A stretch of DNA of 64,000 nucleotides. Origin: Owenia fusiformis. Lineage: Eukaryota; Annelida; Polychaeta; Sabellida; Oweniidae. The position numbers and the translations under genes were made by a program. Positions 1-12,469 of the stretch are shown in pieces; the stretch's first letter is position 1; each line of letters begins with the position of its first letter. The DNA lies in contig CAIIXF020000011.1 of NCBI GenBank assembly GCA_903813345.2, positions 16,351,754 through 16,415,753 on the forward strand. Direction: 5' to 3'. The notes below the pieces were generated by a model, which did no database searches, was not told the DNA's origin, and worked only from the letters and a program-made list of their open reading frames with translations.

Positions 1-258
1 GGTACGATCCCTTCATTGTTTTACCTTGAGAGGCCAAAGCAGTCCAGTGGATGTCTTACACATTGCAGATTATTGAAATCGTTTTAATTGCACACCATAT
101 TGCCGGAGGAGTGGATATCTCCGATTAGAAAGTAATATTCAAATGTTCTTTATGGCTAACGGAACTATTAAACGAGCAGATGATATCCGTTTTTAAACAT
201 CCGTTTGCATACGATACACACGCTTGCGCCGTAAATGTCGTGTAGATCTGCTTACATT

Positions 259-456
259 TGGCGGATCCACACGTGTACAGGGGGGAGGGCGTATTTGAAG
301 TCAGGCCAAAATGTTGGGCTCCTAAAACCAAGAATTCGGTCCAAATTTTCATTGTTTTGATAATTTGGCCAAAAAGGCCAAGGTATGTCCAAAAAGGCCC
401 ATTTTTGAGGCCCTACAAAACTTTTGGGGGTGTCTCCCCTCCCTATGGATCCGCCA
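259..456. mobile_element. Short MITE with perfect 10 bp terminal inverted repeats (family 1)
   Basis: The element opens with TGGCGGATCC and closes with its exact complement GGATCCGCCA. The interior holds the phrase CCAAAAAGGCC and a stretch CCCATTTTTGAGG. A diverged second copy lies at 52344-52589 with the same interior words. It has no coding capacity; open frames across it are chance. The superfamily cannot be assigned. Confidence 0.75.
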
Positions 457-961
457 GAGCCTACATATGAAAACATATGAATCCACCCATTTCTAAGTTC
501 CTGTAAAAAATTAACGAGAGGCCTGCCTTACGCCTTATCATTTAATTGTCAGGTAAACTGAGCTCTACAGTAAAAACTAAGAAGAAACGATACGACTGCC
601 AGACAAGAAATTGTATTCAATTATTGGTGAAGTTTTGTGCATTACATTCATCTAGATGACATTGATTGCCAATTTCTGAAGACAATAATTTTCCGGTATT
701 AGATAAGATCCCTATATACCGTGTCACTGACTGACTTGTCTGTTCAATTACAGAGTAAATCACAGTTAGGATGTATTATCATTCACGAGTTCATGTTTTT
801 AAATCGTACTTTGCAGTGGCATAGCCAGGATTTGACAGGAGAGGGTTCGAATATGTTGGGCAATTTTTTTGGAGCCACCATGGACTTTCAACTAGAATTG
901 AAAGCCCGTGGAGTCACCTAACGGTGAATTAGGGAAAAATATCAAAATTTGCATAACCTAC
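457..961. other. AT-rich sequence without a recognisable gene
   Basis: No convincing ORF or RNA gene is seen. Around 815-880 there is a worn fragment (ATAGCCAGGATTTG followed by GGGTTCGAA) related to the end of the MITE at 8853-9060. Confidence 0.5.
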
Positions 962-1850
962 GCCAAAGGAGTGATATCGATATGGAGAACTGAATTCAAC
1001 AATTTTTTTTCTTAAACCAATCTTCATTTTATGTAATGTTGACTGATTGACAGCAATTTAATGCGAAAATTATTTCAAAATATTTAATATAACTGTTTTT
1101 ATTAACATTTTTTTTGTTTTTTTAGTGCAATTGTTTTCGCTCCTTTCTACCAATTTTTGACAATGAAATAAAATTTCTTTCCAAACCTTGTAGGAACAAA
1201 ACAGCATATACAAAGGAATTTTTGGTTGATTTAAAAAAGTATTCAAAAAATTAAAACAAAATCCCCCAAAATATACTCCTCAAAAAAAGTTAAGGACCAG
1301 TGGTTTTCCTCATAGGTTTACATGTTAACCCCCATATTTGTTTGAACGACTATTTTCTAAGCGTGGGACAAAAGAAAACCCGATAAAGTAAATAAATCTG
1401 TATCTTGATTCCATTCTCTATTAAGTCTGCAAAATTCAATGTTATATCTCCATTACAATAGGTCAAAATTTGATGTCAAAATTTATGATTTCATGAAATT
1501 TAACAATAATGGCAGATCCCATGTTAAACAAATGGGGAATGGTGGGTTAGGGGCAAATCAGATTTTTGGATATGTATTCGGTAAAACATTTATCAAAAAT
1601 AATTTCTGAGTAGACAATTGAATTGTTTTACTTTGTGCATGCTTTTTGTTAAGCTTACTTTGTGAGAATTTCCGATATAGAGCATCAACGTATTTTTGAC
1701 AACTCATTTTGACCCCATGTGTTATTTCAATGAGAGGTTTTATGAGAAATGATTTTGACTTTTGAGACTCATAATTTTGTAAAACCCGGAGAAACAAATC
1801 AATTTTTGTTATAGACAAGTTAGAAAATTCAATTGTCTATTCCCAGCTAA
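962..1850 (+). repeat. Left terminal inverted repeat of the giant element
   Basis: This arm pairs with 14712-15434. It begins GCCAAAGGAGTGATATCG, passes GTTGACTGATTGACA and AAAGTATTCAAAAA, and ends at CCCAGCTAACA just before the satellite. Divergence from the right arm is clearly visible, with many substitutions and small indels, so this is an old structure. The short ORF at 1558-1818 (minus) lies in the arm and has no family resemblance. Confidence 0.65.
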
Positions 1851-1910
1851 CAATTTTACGTTGTGATAACGTCGTCAGAATATATGTCTCAAGTTGTAGC
1901 AACGTTAAAT

Positions 1911-4900
1911 ATGGAACGTTGTAGGTACAGGAAGGTGTGGACTCGCACAGATGTTTAAAGAACGTTACATTTGACTTAAATATCACGTGTCAGGAACGTA
2001 GTAGCGACCTTAACAATTACGTCGCCAAAATAACGAAACTGTAACGTACTTACATTACGTCATATATACGTGGCCAATCTAAATTTCTGGTAACGTTGAT
2101 ATGGAACGTTGTAGGTACAGGAAGGTGTGGACTCGCACAGATGTTTAAAGAACGTTACATTTGACTTAAATATCACGTGTCAGGAACGTAGTAGCGACCT
2201 TAACAATAACGTTGCCAAAATAACGAAACTGTAACGTACTTACATTACGTCATATATACGTGGCCAATCTAAATTTCTGGTAACGTTGATATGGAACGTT
2301 GTAGGTACAGGAAGGTGTGGACTCGCATAGATGTTTAAAGAACGTTACATTTGACTTAAATATCACGTGTCAGGAACGTAGTAGCGACCTTAACAATTAC
2401 GTCACCAAAATAACGAAAATGTAACGTACTTACATTACGTCATAAATACGTGGCCAATCTAAATTTCTGGTAACGTTGATATGGAACGTTGTAGGTACAG
2501 GAAGGTGTGGACTCGCACAGATGTTTAAAGAACGTTACATTTGACTTAAATATCACGTGTCAGGAACGTAGTAGCGACCTTAACAATTACGTCACCAAAA
2601 TAACGAAAACGTAACGTACTTACATTACGTCATATATACGTGGCCAATCTAAATTTCTGGTAACGTTGATATGGAACGTTGTAGGTACAGGAAGGTGTGG
2701 ACTCGCACAGATGTTTAAAGAACGTTACATTTGACTTAAATATCACGTGTCAGGAACGTAGTAGCGACCTTAACAATTACGTCGCCAAAATAACGAAACT
2801 GTAACGTACTTACATTACGTCATATATACGTGGCCAATCTAAATTTCTGGTAACGTTGATATGGAACGTTGTAGGTACAGGAAGGTGTGGACTCGCATAG
2901 ATGTTTCAAGAACGTTACATTTGACTTAAATATCACGTGTCAGGAACGTAGTAGCGACCTTAACAATTACGTCACCAAAATAACGAAAATGTAACGTACT
3001 TACATTACGTCATATATACGTGGCCAATCTAAATTTCTGGTAACGTTGATATGGAACGTTGTAGGTACAGGAAGGTGTGGACTCGCACAGATGTTTAAAG
3101 AACGTTACATTTGACTTAAATATCACGTGTCAGGAACGTAGTAGCGACCTTAACAATTACGTCGCCAAAATAACGAAACTGTAACGTACTTACATTACGT
3201 CATATATACGTGGCCAATCTAAATTTCTGGTAACGTTGATATGGAACGTTGTAGGTACAGGAAGGTGTGGACTCGCACAGATGTTTAAAGAACGTTACAT
3301 TTGACTTAAATATCACGTGTCAGGAACGTAGTAGCGACCTTAACAATAACGTTGCCAAAATAACGAAACTGTAACGTACTTACATTACGTCATATATACG
3401 TGGCCAATCTAAATTTCTGGTAACGTTGATATGGAACGTTGTAGGTACAGGAAGGTGTGGACTCGCACAGATGTTTAAAGAACGTTACATTTGACTTAAA
3501 TATCACGTGTCAGGAACGTAGTAGCGACCTTAACAATTACGTCGCCAAAATAACGAAACTGTAACGTACTTACATTACGTCATATATACGTGGCCAATCT
3601 AAATTTCTGGTAACGTTGATATGGAACGTTGTAGGTACAGGAAGGTGTGGACTCGCACAGATGTTTAAAGAACGTTACATTTGACTTAAATATCACGTGT
3701 CAGGAACGTAGTAGCGACCTTAACAATTACGTCGCCAAAATAACGAAACTGTAACGTACTTACATTACGTCATATATACGTGGCCAATCTAAATTTCTGG
3801 TAACGTTGATATGGAACGTTGTAGGTACAGGAAGGTGTGGACTCGCATAGATGTTTCAAGAACGTTACATTTGACTTAAATATCACGTGTCAGGAACGTA
3901 GTAGCGACCTTAACAATTACGTCACCAAAATAACGAAAATGTAACGTACTTACATTACGTCATATATACGTGGCCAATCTAAATTTCTGGTAACGTTGAT
4001 ATGGAACGTTGTAGGTACAGGAAGGTGTGGACTCGCACAGATGTTTAAAGAACGTTACATTTGACTTAAATATCACGTGTCAGGAACGTAGTAGCGACCT
4101 TAACAATTACGTCGCCAAAATAACGAAACTGTAACGTACTTACATTACGTCATATATACGTGGCCAATCTAAATTTCTGGTAACGTTGATATGGAACGTT
4201 GTAGGTACAGGAAGGTGTGGACTCGCACAGATGTTTAAAGAACGTTACATTTGACTTAAATATCACGTGTCAGGAACGTAGTAGCGACCTTAACAATAAC
4301 GTTGCCAAAATAACGAAACTGTAACGTACTTACATTACGTCATATATACGTGGCCAATCTAAATTTCTGGTAACGTTGATATGGAACGTTGTAGGTACAG
4401 GAAGGTGTGGACTCGCACAGATGTTTAAAGAACGTTACATTTGACTTAAATATCACGTGTCAGGAACGTAGTAGCGACCTTAACAATTACGTCGCCAAAA
4501 TAACGAAACTGTAACGTACTTACATTACGTCATATATACGTGGCCAATCTAAATTTCTGGTAACGTTGATATGGAACGTTGTAGGTACAGGAAGGTGTGG
4601 ACTCGCACAGATGTTTAAAGAACGTTACATTTGACTTAAATATCACGTGCCAGGAACGTGGAACCAACCTAAACGATGACTTCGCCAAAATAACGAAAAT
4701 GTAACGTACTTACATTACGTCATAAATACGTGGCCAATCTAAATTTCTGATACGTTAATTATGGAACGTTGTAGGTACAGGAAGTTGTGGACTCGCACAG
4801 ATGTTCAAAGAACGTTACATTTGACTTAAATATCACGTGCCAGGAACGTAGAACCAACCTAAACGATAACTTCGCAAAAATAACGAGACTGTAATGTGCT

Positions 4901-5520
4901 TATGCAACGTCACATATACGTGGCCAGTTTTAAGTTCTGGTACGTTAATTATGGAACGTTGTAGGTACAGGAAGGTGTGGACTCGCACAGATGTTTAAAG
5001 AACGTTACATTTGACTTAAATATTACGTGCCAGGAATGTAGAACCAACCTTAACAATGACCTCGCAAAAATAGTGAAACTGTAATGTGCTTATGCAACGT
5101 AACATATACCTGGCCAGTTTAAAGTTCTGGTAACGTTTGTCTTGGACCGATGTAGGCACAGGAAGGTCTGGACTCGCACAGATGTTTATACAACGTTACA
5201 TTTTACTTAAATATCATGTGCTATGAATGTAGTAGCAACCTTAACAATGACTGCAAAAATAAAATAACAGACTGTAACGTGCTAATGCAACGTCACATAT
5301 ACGTGGCCAAGTTAAAGTTCTGGTAACATTAACTATAGAACGTTGTAGGCAAAGGAAAGTGTGGACACGCATAAATGAGTATACAAGTTACGTTCGACTT
5401 AGATATCACGAGCCAGGAATGTAGTACCAACCTTAACAACGACTTTGCCAAAATAAAGAGACTGTAACGTGCTTGTCACATACATGGCAAATTCATAACT
5501 TCTGGTTACATCAAGATAGG
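1911..5520. repeat. 190 bp satellite array, about 19 copies, with higher-order structure
   Basis: The start word ATGGAACGTTGTAGGTACAG recurs at 1911, 2101, 2291, 2481, 2671 and every 190 bp to 4571, then in decaying form at 4761, 4951, 5141 and about 5331. Copies 1-14 are almost identical. From copy 15 onward (GTGCCAGGAACG variants) divergence grows until the repeat fades near 5520. Each regular monomer has about nine ACGT tetramers, including the E-box CACGTG and a TTACGTCA (CRE-like) site. There is no ORF across monomers. Confidence 0.95.
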
Positions 5521-6359
5521 ACAACACATGCAAGGAATGTTCTAGTAACCTTAATTATGCCATCAACAAGATATAGTGATAGTAATGACTAACGTCCAGT
5601 TAAATGAATCATTACATGAACATAATTTAAAGTTCCTGTACAGGAAGATGTAGACACCGATGTTCAGTAAAATTATATATAACACACTAAGCCTAACATT
5701 TTCACATGTGAAGGTAAAACACAACTAACTTATGCTTTGACTTATTAACAAATGTATATTGTTTTTCCAATAATCAATGAGTTAATACACAAGAACTTTT
5801 TTGAGCATCCAAATAGAGAATATTGACACACAGAATTGAACTTAAATATAATTACAGTCTCGTATGTCATCTATCAAAAATCTATCCTATCGTTAATAAG
5901 TTTTATTAAGTATTTTATTAACCCCTAAACGGTTAAGGGGCAGGGGAGATTTGCCGTTCTGGCTTGTCTTAAAATTGAATTAGGCATATTTTAACTAATA
6001 AATCGTGACTATATTGTATTTACTGAGGGATATACTCTGTATCAAAAATCGAGCATTTAATAACTGATTTATCCTATACTTAGTAGATTATGAGAATTAA
6101 ATATGCATTGAAATTTCCCATTTTTCCCCAAATTTTTTTTCACATTTTTAAAAAAAAGATTTTCACATTTTTTTCAAATTTTTTTTCTAATTTTATTTTT
6201 CAAAATATGAGTTAGGCTATATGAGTTTGATAATCTCAGAAACTTAAAAACCACTTTAAAACACCAAGAAAATGTGTATCTTAAGTATATTTTTGAATTT
6301 TGGAACTTTATAAGGTATATGACGTACCAAGAACATCAGTAGGTATGAAATACATCTGT
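5521..6359. other. Degenerate satellite remnants grading into AT-rich sequence
   Basis: Up to about 5720, words such as TGTAGACACCGATGTTCAG still echo the 190 bp monomer. Beyond that I see only A/T homopolymer-rich sequence, including long T and A runs near 6120-6200, and no gene. Confidence 0.5.
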
Positions 6360-6494
6360 TATGTACGGTCGGTTTTGGATACAGGGTTTATCCCTCGGGA
6401 AATATGTGTATATCCCTTGGTCCCTGCGGTCCCTTGGGATATACACATATTTCCCTTGGGATAAAACCTGTATCCAAAACCTCCCAGTACATAA
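6360..6494. repeat. Near-perfect hairpin, arms about 60 bp, GC-rich loop
   Basis: The left arm TATGTAC...TTTTGGATACAGG...TATCCCTTGG is matched by the reverse complement ending in CCAAAAC...CAGTACATA. The apex is TCCCTGCGGTCCC. Similar hairpins with comparable apices lie at 22069-22222 and 25365-25477. ORFs over it are artefacts of the palindrome. Confidence 0.85.
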
Positions 6495-8852
6495 CCCTTA
6501 TATATCTCCCGCTCAACTCAGATATCAATTATATTCCCGCATGTTATTTACCTATAACACTACTAAGTATGGGATTAACCTTTGATGATATTTCGATATT
6601 TCATTTCCGAGATTGTGCCCAGATCTCGGCAGATCTATTCACCCCCTTTACTATGAATGTAATTATATATAGCCTAACTGTTTAGGGGTTATATTGTTAT
6701 TTTTCTGAACGGGAATGAATAAATATTCTAATTTGAGCTTGAACAAATGCTCTATTAGTTAACATGGTATTGATTTTCAAAAAGCAATAATGACCATTTT
6801 AAGTTGGGAATAAACCTAGAAAAATTGCATGTTTCAGATATGAAGCCATTATATCTATGCAATCTTAAAAGTACTGTCCCGTCATAGAGATAAAAATTTA
6901 ATTCAAACTGGCTTGCTTCTCGGAACAGATATTGTTTATGCTAAGTGTTCATTTTTCCTTGAAAGCATGAGCTCTCATTGGTCCTCATCACTTTCCAAAT
7001 GTTTTTTCAAATGACTTGTACAGCTCAGTCGTTGTTTCCCTGGTTGCATGTTTAACACATTGCCATTTCTGCTTGTTTTTGGACATTTTCCTGGAAAAAA
7101 TCAATCTATTGAAAAGTATGAAATGTAACCTGTATACCCATACCCACTCTGTATATTTTGCAGTGTCATTTTCAACCAAAATTGAGCTAGCGATCTATTC
7201 TTTACAATCTCAGATACAATATGTCTCAAAGGTCTACAATGTGTTGTAAATCAGTAAGTTATTGAGGATTAAAAGTGCGAAAATCGGGAAAATTTTTAAA
7301 TTCTTCCAAATATAAATATAGAAGCCATATATATAAAATAAAATACATAATTGTAAAATTCTTTGGTAAAATACTCTAGTATTCCTGAAGTAAAGTCTGC
7401 ACTTTATATTTTTAGAATAGAATGACAAGGATCTTGCTAGATTTGATTCTGCTGTAAACTTAATATATATAAAATACTTCTATAATGAATAATAGATTAA
7501 CCTGGACTTACCGAAGTCACTTTCCTCGCAACTCCCCAAGCTCAGAGGACTCTAGACTGCCTAACTTCCAAACCGTCAAATGTTCCATTCTGCTTGTACT
7601 GCTAGTTTGTCTGAAATATTTTAGAGACGTGTAGTATAAACATTTTATTAGTTGGTTATCTGAAAATGCACCTGAGGGTGTAATCTTTCTTCCACCAGAT
7701 CTGATCTTTGTCTCAGGAGACTTTTTGGGACTACTCTGGGGTAAAACAATCCCTATGCTCATCTGTTTATAGATCCCTAGTAGCTTTTTGTACTATCCTT
7801 TTGTATTTCTACAGTAGAATCATATAGCCAAAACATTCCTTCGTTGACTCTCATAATCTTCATCCAATGATTTAACTAGAGACCTATTTATTAAAATATT
7901 CTATTGGATAATAATTTGAAATGTTGGAACGGTAGGAAAGTAGATACCTGAGAATGACTCTTAACTTTCTGAGATAAAATATGGCAGGTCAACTTCGGGT
8001 CAGTGTGACACCTCTAGAAATAATATAGGCCTACCTGATTAGCATAACACCACTCATCTCAACACAGCCAAAATCATCTCAGGGTTATCATGGGTGAAGG
8101 CTACAACAATCCTGAAAACAGAATAGGTAGATGGGAAAATAGAGGACAATAGTAGTAGTTTAAAAGACTGTTACTTTATTTTATACTTTTATTTCAAATT
8201 GTATTGATTAAGATAAGACCATTAAATTGTGAATATGATGAGTAAATCTACTGAGATGTTTTAACATTGTGTCAATCAGGATTAAGTTCAAACCTTTTAA
8301 AAGAACTTAATTATATAGCAGTCATACTTTTAAAATTTGCACAGGGCGCCAAATTAAATAGCACCAAATTAAAGCAATTTACAGTATCTCATTTGCTGTG
8401 AAACTGTGAAAGTTAAATAATAACTGCATTAAATACAAATGAATACTTTCTGAAGCAAAGAGCCACAAATGATGCAAGTTAATTAAATCAAACGATGAAA
8501 TAATATACCTGATTAGTATGAAACACCATCATCTAAACACAACCAACAAGGTCTCAGGGTTATCATGGATGAAAGCTACAAAAATCTGGTTCATCTCCTA
8601 CTTCTGAAAACAGAGTAGAGAACTATTGTACACTAAGATGGAAAAACAGATGACAATAGTAGTTTTTTTAAAGGCTGATAAAAGTTAACTTAACTTAAAA
8701 GAAATTAACTTTCATTGAATTCGATCAATAAAAACAAAGCTTAATTTCAGATTTGCTGAAGATGAAATACACTTTTCAGTCTCTATCAATTGTTAAAAGG
8801 CGTGTGCTTATAACAAACACCATTTCGATTAAAAAATATAAATATCAATAAT
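6495..8852. other. No gene recognised
   Basis: The region is AT-rich with only short chance ORFs (for example 7517-7762 minus). Two phrases repeat loosely about 0.5 kb apart: CCTGATTAGCATAACACCA with CTCAGGGTTATCATGG near 8033-8095, and CCTGATTAGTATGAAACACCA with the same second phrase near 8508-8570. This suggests an old local duplication. Confidence 0.4.
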
Positions 8853-9060
8853 CAGGCCCGTAGCCAGGATTTGCCAAGGGGGGTTCATTTTTCAAAAATT
8901 TCCAGGGGGGTTCACATTTGACAATTTTGGCCCAAATATGGACAAAATGACTTGAGAATTGCTCAAAATGGTGAAAACTGCATGATTTTGAAAGAATTTT
9001 TGGCCAGGGGGGGGGGGTTCGCCCGAACCCTGCGAACCCCCCCCCCTGGCTACGGGCCTG
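8853..9060. mobile_element. MITE with CAGGCCCGTAGCCAGG ends and 5 bp duplication (family 2)
   Basis: The left end CAGGCCCGTAGCCAGG is mirrored by CCTGGCTACGGGCCTG. The element is flanked on both sides by ATAAT (8848-8852 and 9061-9065), a plausible target-site duplication. The arms carry G-rich and C-rich runs. Related pieces are at 815-880, 18971-19017 and 44932-45126. It is non-coding. Confidence 0.8.
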
Positions 9061-9270
9061 ATAATCATAGTTTCAAGGAAGGTTGAAGTTTCAGGTTGAC
9101 CTTTCAGTCTCCGTAAATTGGTAAAGGGTGTATGCTTAATAACAGACACATTTCCACATCAATAACTGTCAAAGGCGAACCTAAATCATAATGGATAATG
9201 TTTGATTTTAAATTAAATTCACAAAATTTTGCCAGGCATATGTTATATACATATTAATACTAGCCTAAAT

Positions 9271-9742
9271 AAATTTCACCCTATGCAGACAGAGGAAGGT
9301 AGGTACGTTTATGGAGCTCCTCCGCACCCAATATTTAGAGGGGGCTCATATCTGAAAAACATTTCCAAATTTTTATAAAAGCACACAGATACTGCCTGGC
9401 TTCCAAGATGCAAAAATAATTTGTATAGATAGTGTACCTTGAACACCATTTTTTATGAATGCTGGGGACTCAGTATTAAAAGGATAATTTCAAAATATAT
9501 AGGTCTGGGAAAGGTTTAAGGCACACTGCGTCGCTACAGAATGAATTGCGCTACTATTTTCACAATTGTATTGATATTTGGTGTCAAATACACATATCTT
9601 GGTATATTTGAAGTCCCAAAACTGCTTAGTTTCAGAAATATCCCAAATTTAAATTCAAAAATGACCGTTAGCTCCGCACCCTCCGCTCATTTGCTCCGCA
9701 CCCAATATTTCCCACAGGCTCTGTCTGCATAGGGTGAATTTT
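9271..9742. mobile_element. MITE-like element with about 22 bp terminal inverted repeats
   Basis: TTCACCCTATGCAGACAGAG at the left is mirrored by CTCTGTCTGCATAGGGTGAA at the right. Both subterminal zones contain CTCCGCACCCAATATTT. No clear target-site duplication was found. It is non-coding. Confidence 0.75.
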
Positions 9743-9814
9743 GGAACATAAATAAATGACATGTGAATTTGCTGAAGTGACGATTTCCCATGTTAAAAAT
9801 AAGAGAATTTTAGA

Positions 9815-10020
9815 GAGACCATACATCATGCGATTTATCGCATTCTACCCCCACTTTAACAAAAACCTGTATGGCCCAGTTATCTACGCCTGACGTTGTT
9901 GGTCTACGACATTTCAGAATCAGGGAGTGGATAACAGGGCCAGACGAGTTTGGTTACCCCCACTTATGTTTTTTACAAATTTAAGTGGGGGTCGTAGAGT
10001 AGATGAGATTACAGTAAAAT
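9815..10020. repeat. Possible small inverted-repeat element
   Basis: TCTACCCCCACTTTAA near 9842 is answered by TTAAGTGGGGGTCGTAGAG near 9980-10000, with the middle also rich in short inverted words. The borders are unclear. Confidence 0.4.
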
Positions 10021-10381
10021 TTTGAATGTTTGGAACTTCTCTGAATCTAAAAAATAAGCAATTAAAGGACCACATTGAAAAAGAACATGTAAAAATAGAA
10101 ACATTTATACATGTTCTTACTTTTGTTTATTTTAGTTTGTTTTGTAGTTTAGCTATCATATCTGTGACCTCATATTTCAATGCTTCTCTGCCATGTTATT
10201 TTCAAAAAAATTAAAGAAATCCCTAAATATAGTATGCTATCTATTCACTGGTGATTCTCTCGATTACACTGGTTACCGAAACGGTTCATTTTGGTAACAA
10301 AATGTCGGAACGTCGAAGGTACGATTTTTCTTTTTTCCTTATTTCACGCATTGTAGGCAGAATCCCCACAACATTTTTTCT

Positions 10382-10643
10382 CACAAACATGTATCAGCAT
10401 CATATGTTTTAGAAAATGAACATGTTTGCGAAAAATAGTTCAGAAGACAATAGAATCGTCGATTTAATTCCTCACTTAAGTTACATAAACGATTTTCGAA
10501 AAACAGTTAAGATCTGCACTTTTAACCAGAACCGTTTGTGTAACTTAAGTGAGGAATTAAATCGACGATTCTGTTGTCTTCTGAACTATTTGTTCGCAAA
10601 CATGTACATTTTCTAAAGCATATGAAACTGATACATGTTTGTG
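10382..10643. repeat. Palindrome with 104 bp arms and 53 bp spacer
   Basis: Arms 10382-10485 and 10539-10643 are reverse complements with few mismatches. Shared words include ATAGTTCAGAAGACAA, CGTCGATTTAATTCCTCAC and TTAAGTTACA. The spacer and its left border (10499-10541) reappear exactly at 11393-11435. A diverged relative with the same flanking phrase (GGTAACAAAATG...TTGTAGGCAGA) lies at about 20545-20840. Confidence 0.85.
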
Positions 10644-10766
10644 TATTTCTGTATTTCTGCCATCATGATTATCTATCAGGCTAAAGATGGCAATCACTGA
10701 CTCCCCGGGCAATGTCTATTCTTTGAAAGAGGTAGATCTAACAGAGATCACCATCAAGATTAAGGA

Positions 10767-11174
10767 CAGGGTGCATGATGGGAAATTTTCTGCATTCCTC
10801 AATTGAGTCACATGTTATTTTTCAAACAAGAATAACTCCTTCCCCACATTGTCTACATCTTCCAAGTTTGCACAAAGAGTGCACTTATGTGCCTAGAAAA
10901 GCCTTGTGAGAAGGTTTGTTTTGTAAAATGTATAAAAAATGAGAAAATTCAGTGAAAAAAATTTCTGAAATTTTTCTGATTTTTTTCACTGAATTTTCTT
11001 GTTTTCTATACACTTTATCAAAACATTCTTCTCACAAGTCTTTTCTAGGCACATAAGTGCACTCTTTGTGCAAAACTGGAAGATATAGACAATGTGGGGA
11101 AGGAGTGATTCTTGTTTGAAAAATAACATGTGACTCAATTGAGGAATGCAGAAAATTTCCCATCATTCACCCTG
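10767..11174. repeat. 408 bp nearly perfect palindrome (arms about 200 bp)
   Basis: From CAGGGTGCATGATGGG the sequence is mirrored down to CCCATCATTCACCCTG. The arms share GTGACTCAATTGAGG-type words, TTGCACAAAGAGTGCAC and ATGTGCCTAGAAAAG. The centre is AT-rich near 10970. It has no coding capacity. It looks like a foldback MITE or an inverted duplication; weak pairing may continue a few bases outside. Confidence 0.9.
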
Positions 11175-11392
11175 ACCTTAAGATAACTGCATAAACCATT
11201 TGCCATAAACACTTCACCATCCAATCAACACCTCTGCGCCAGATCTGACTTGAAAGTCGCTGATGGTTAATTGACCCCTGGACCCCTTGTAATTGACCTA
11301 ACGAAAATTATGAACCAGGAATTATGATTGAAAATCGTGATGAAATTGAAAATCAATAACATCGATTCAAATATCAGAATATTCAAAAGTTA

Positions 11393-11435
11393 AAAAACAG
11401 TTAAGATCTGCACTTTTAACCAGAACCGTTTGTGT
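11393..11435 (+). repeat. 43 bp exact copy of the spacer of the 10382-10643 palindrome
   Basis: AAAAACAGTTAAGATCTGCA through CCGTTTGTGT is identical to 10499-10541. The surrounding bases differ, so this is a solitary fragment of that repeat. Confidence 0.85.
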
Positions 11436-11863
11436 TCATTCAAAAATTATGAAAATTGAAACGATCCCAACTTTCACATGAGATTATTTGTGTTCTCGCT
11501 GCAAGTACCGGCCATGGAATGCTTTCATTTTAACCTTTGGTGATTGTGTAACATGAATGCATCATTCTTACCTTCGAAAGCTGGCAGTACGGCTCCCAAG
11601 TTGCTTTTAAGCAGCAATATTCTTGAACTTGGAACTGTCCTCCATGTTGATTTCGACGCGGGAATTTCTCTATTTCTATTGGTTGATAGAACAGAATACG
11701 ATAAAAAGCCGAACGAGAAATACATCAAATTTGCGAACGATGTACTTTCCGTTTGTAACGCTCGCCCTTGTTGAAAGGGACTAAAATTTTTGTCCCGAGG
11801 TCTGACAAATCGCCGGAAGAGTGGAGTTTTAGTCAATTTACCGATAATTCGCAAACTTTAGTC

Positions 11864-12034
11864 CCGGTGTAAAAGGGTAGGAGGTCCTATCAAATTATGG
11901 TCCTACTTTCCATTGATTTATATGGTGACCTAAATACAACTCTCCCTTATTATCGTATCCACAATCAGGGCCAGTAAGGGCCTTTAAGAAAGGGGACCAT
12001 AATCCCCAGGGGACCATAATTTCTTTTACACCGG
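11864..12034. mobile_element. MITE with CCGGTGTAAAAG ends (family 3, copy 1)
   Basis: The ends CCGGTGTAAAAG and CTTTTACACCGG are perfect mirrors. A second copy at 46002-46164 shares TAGGAGGTCCTATCAAATTA and ATCAGGGCCAGTAAGGG and nearly all other positions, so the family moved comparatively recently. It is non-coding. The upstream ORFs at 11525-11854 (minus) and 11544-11774 (plus) overlap each other and match nothing I know. Confidence 0.9.
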
Positions 12035-12469
12035 CAAGCTCCAGAGGAAGTCGACATGGACATCTATGAAGTTCAGAGGAAGAAAATATGGAATTTTATA
12101 ACTCTGAGAGGAATAATACATGGAAACTTCCAATTTTGAGAGGAAATTGACATGGAAAAAATGCTCAAAAAGGGGGTCTTTGGCGCGGCACATAGGTATT
12201 AAGAGGTATATTGGAATGAACCCCCCGGGACAGAACGTCAGACTTTTGTCAGCAATAACCCATGGCAAAATTACAACGTCGGAGAAACGTTTTCTTTACA
12301 TCATATTTCCACTCTCACTCTCAATTACCACGTTAAGTTCATCTGTGTGAGCCAACATATGCCTGTGCCTCCACCGATCAGTATTTAAAGTTACCACAAC
12401 TCGAGGCATACATGTATATTCGTTATATATTTAACATTTACTTCACGTCACAAATTAAACGAATTTGTT
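12035..12469. other. No gene recognised
   Basis: Between the MITE and the satellite there are only loosely repeated words (GAGAGGAAATTGACATGG and GAGAGGAATAATACATGG), possibly an old short tandem repeat near 12050-12160. Confidence 0.4.

Noticed and set aside
835-860. tRNA-like GGGTTCGAAT box
   Set aside because: No cloverleaf can be drawn around it, and the surrounding GCCAGGATTTG belongs to the CAGGCCCG MITE family.
1911-5520. CRISPR-like array
   Set aside because: The whole 190 bp unit is repeated without unique spacers and the context is animal DNA. It is a satellite.
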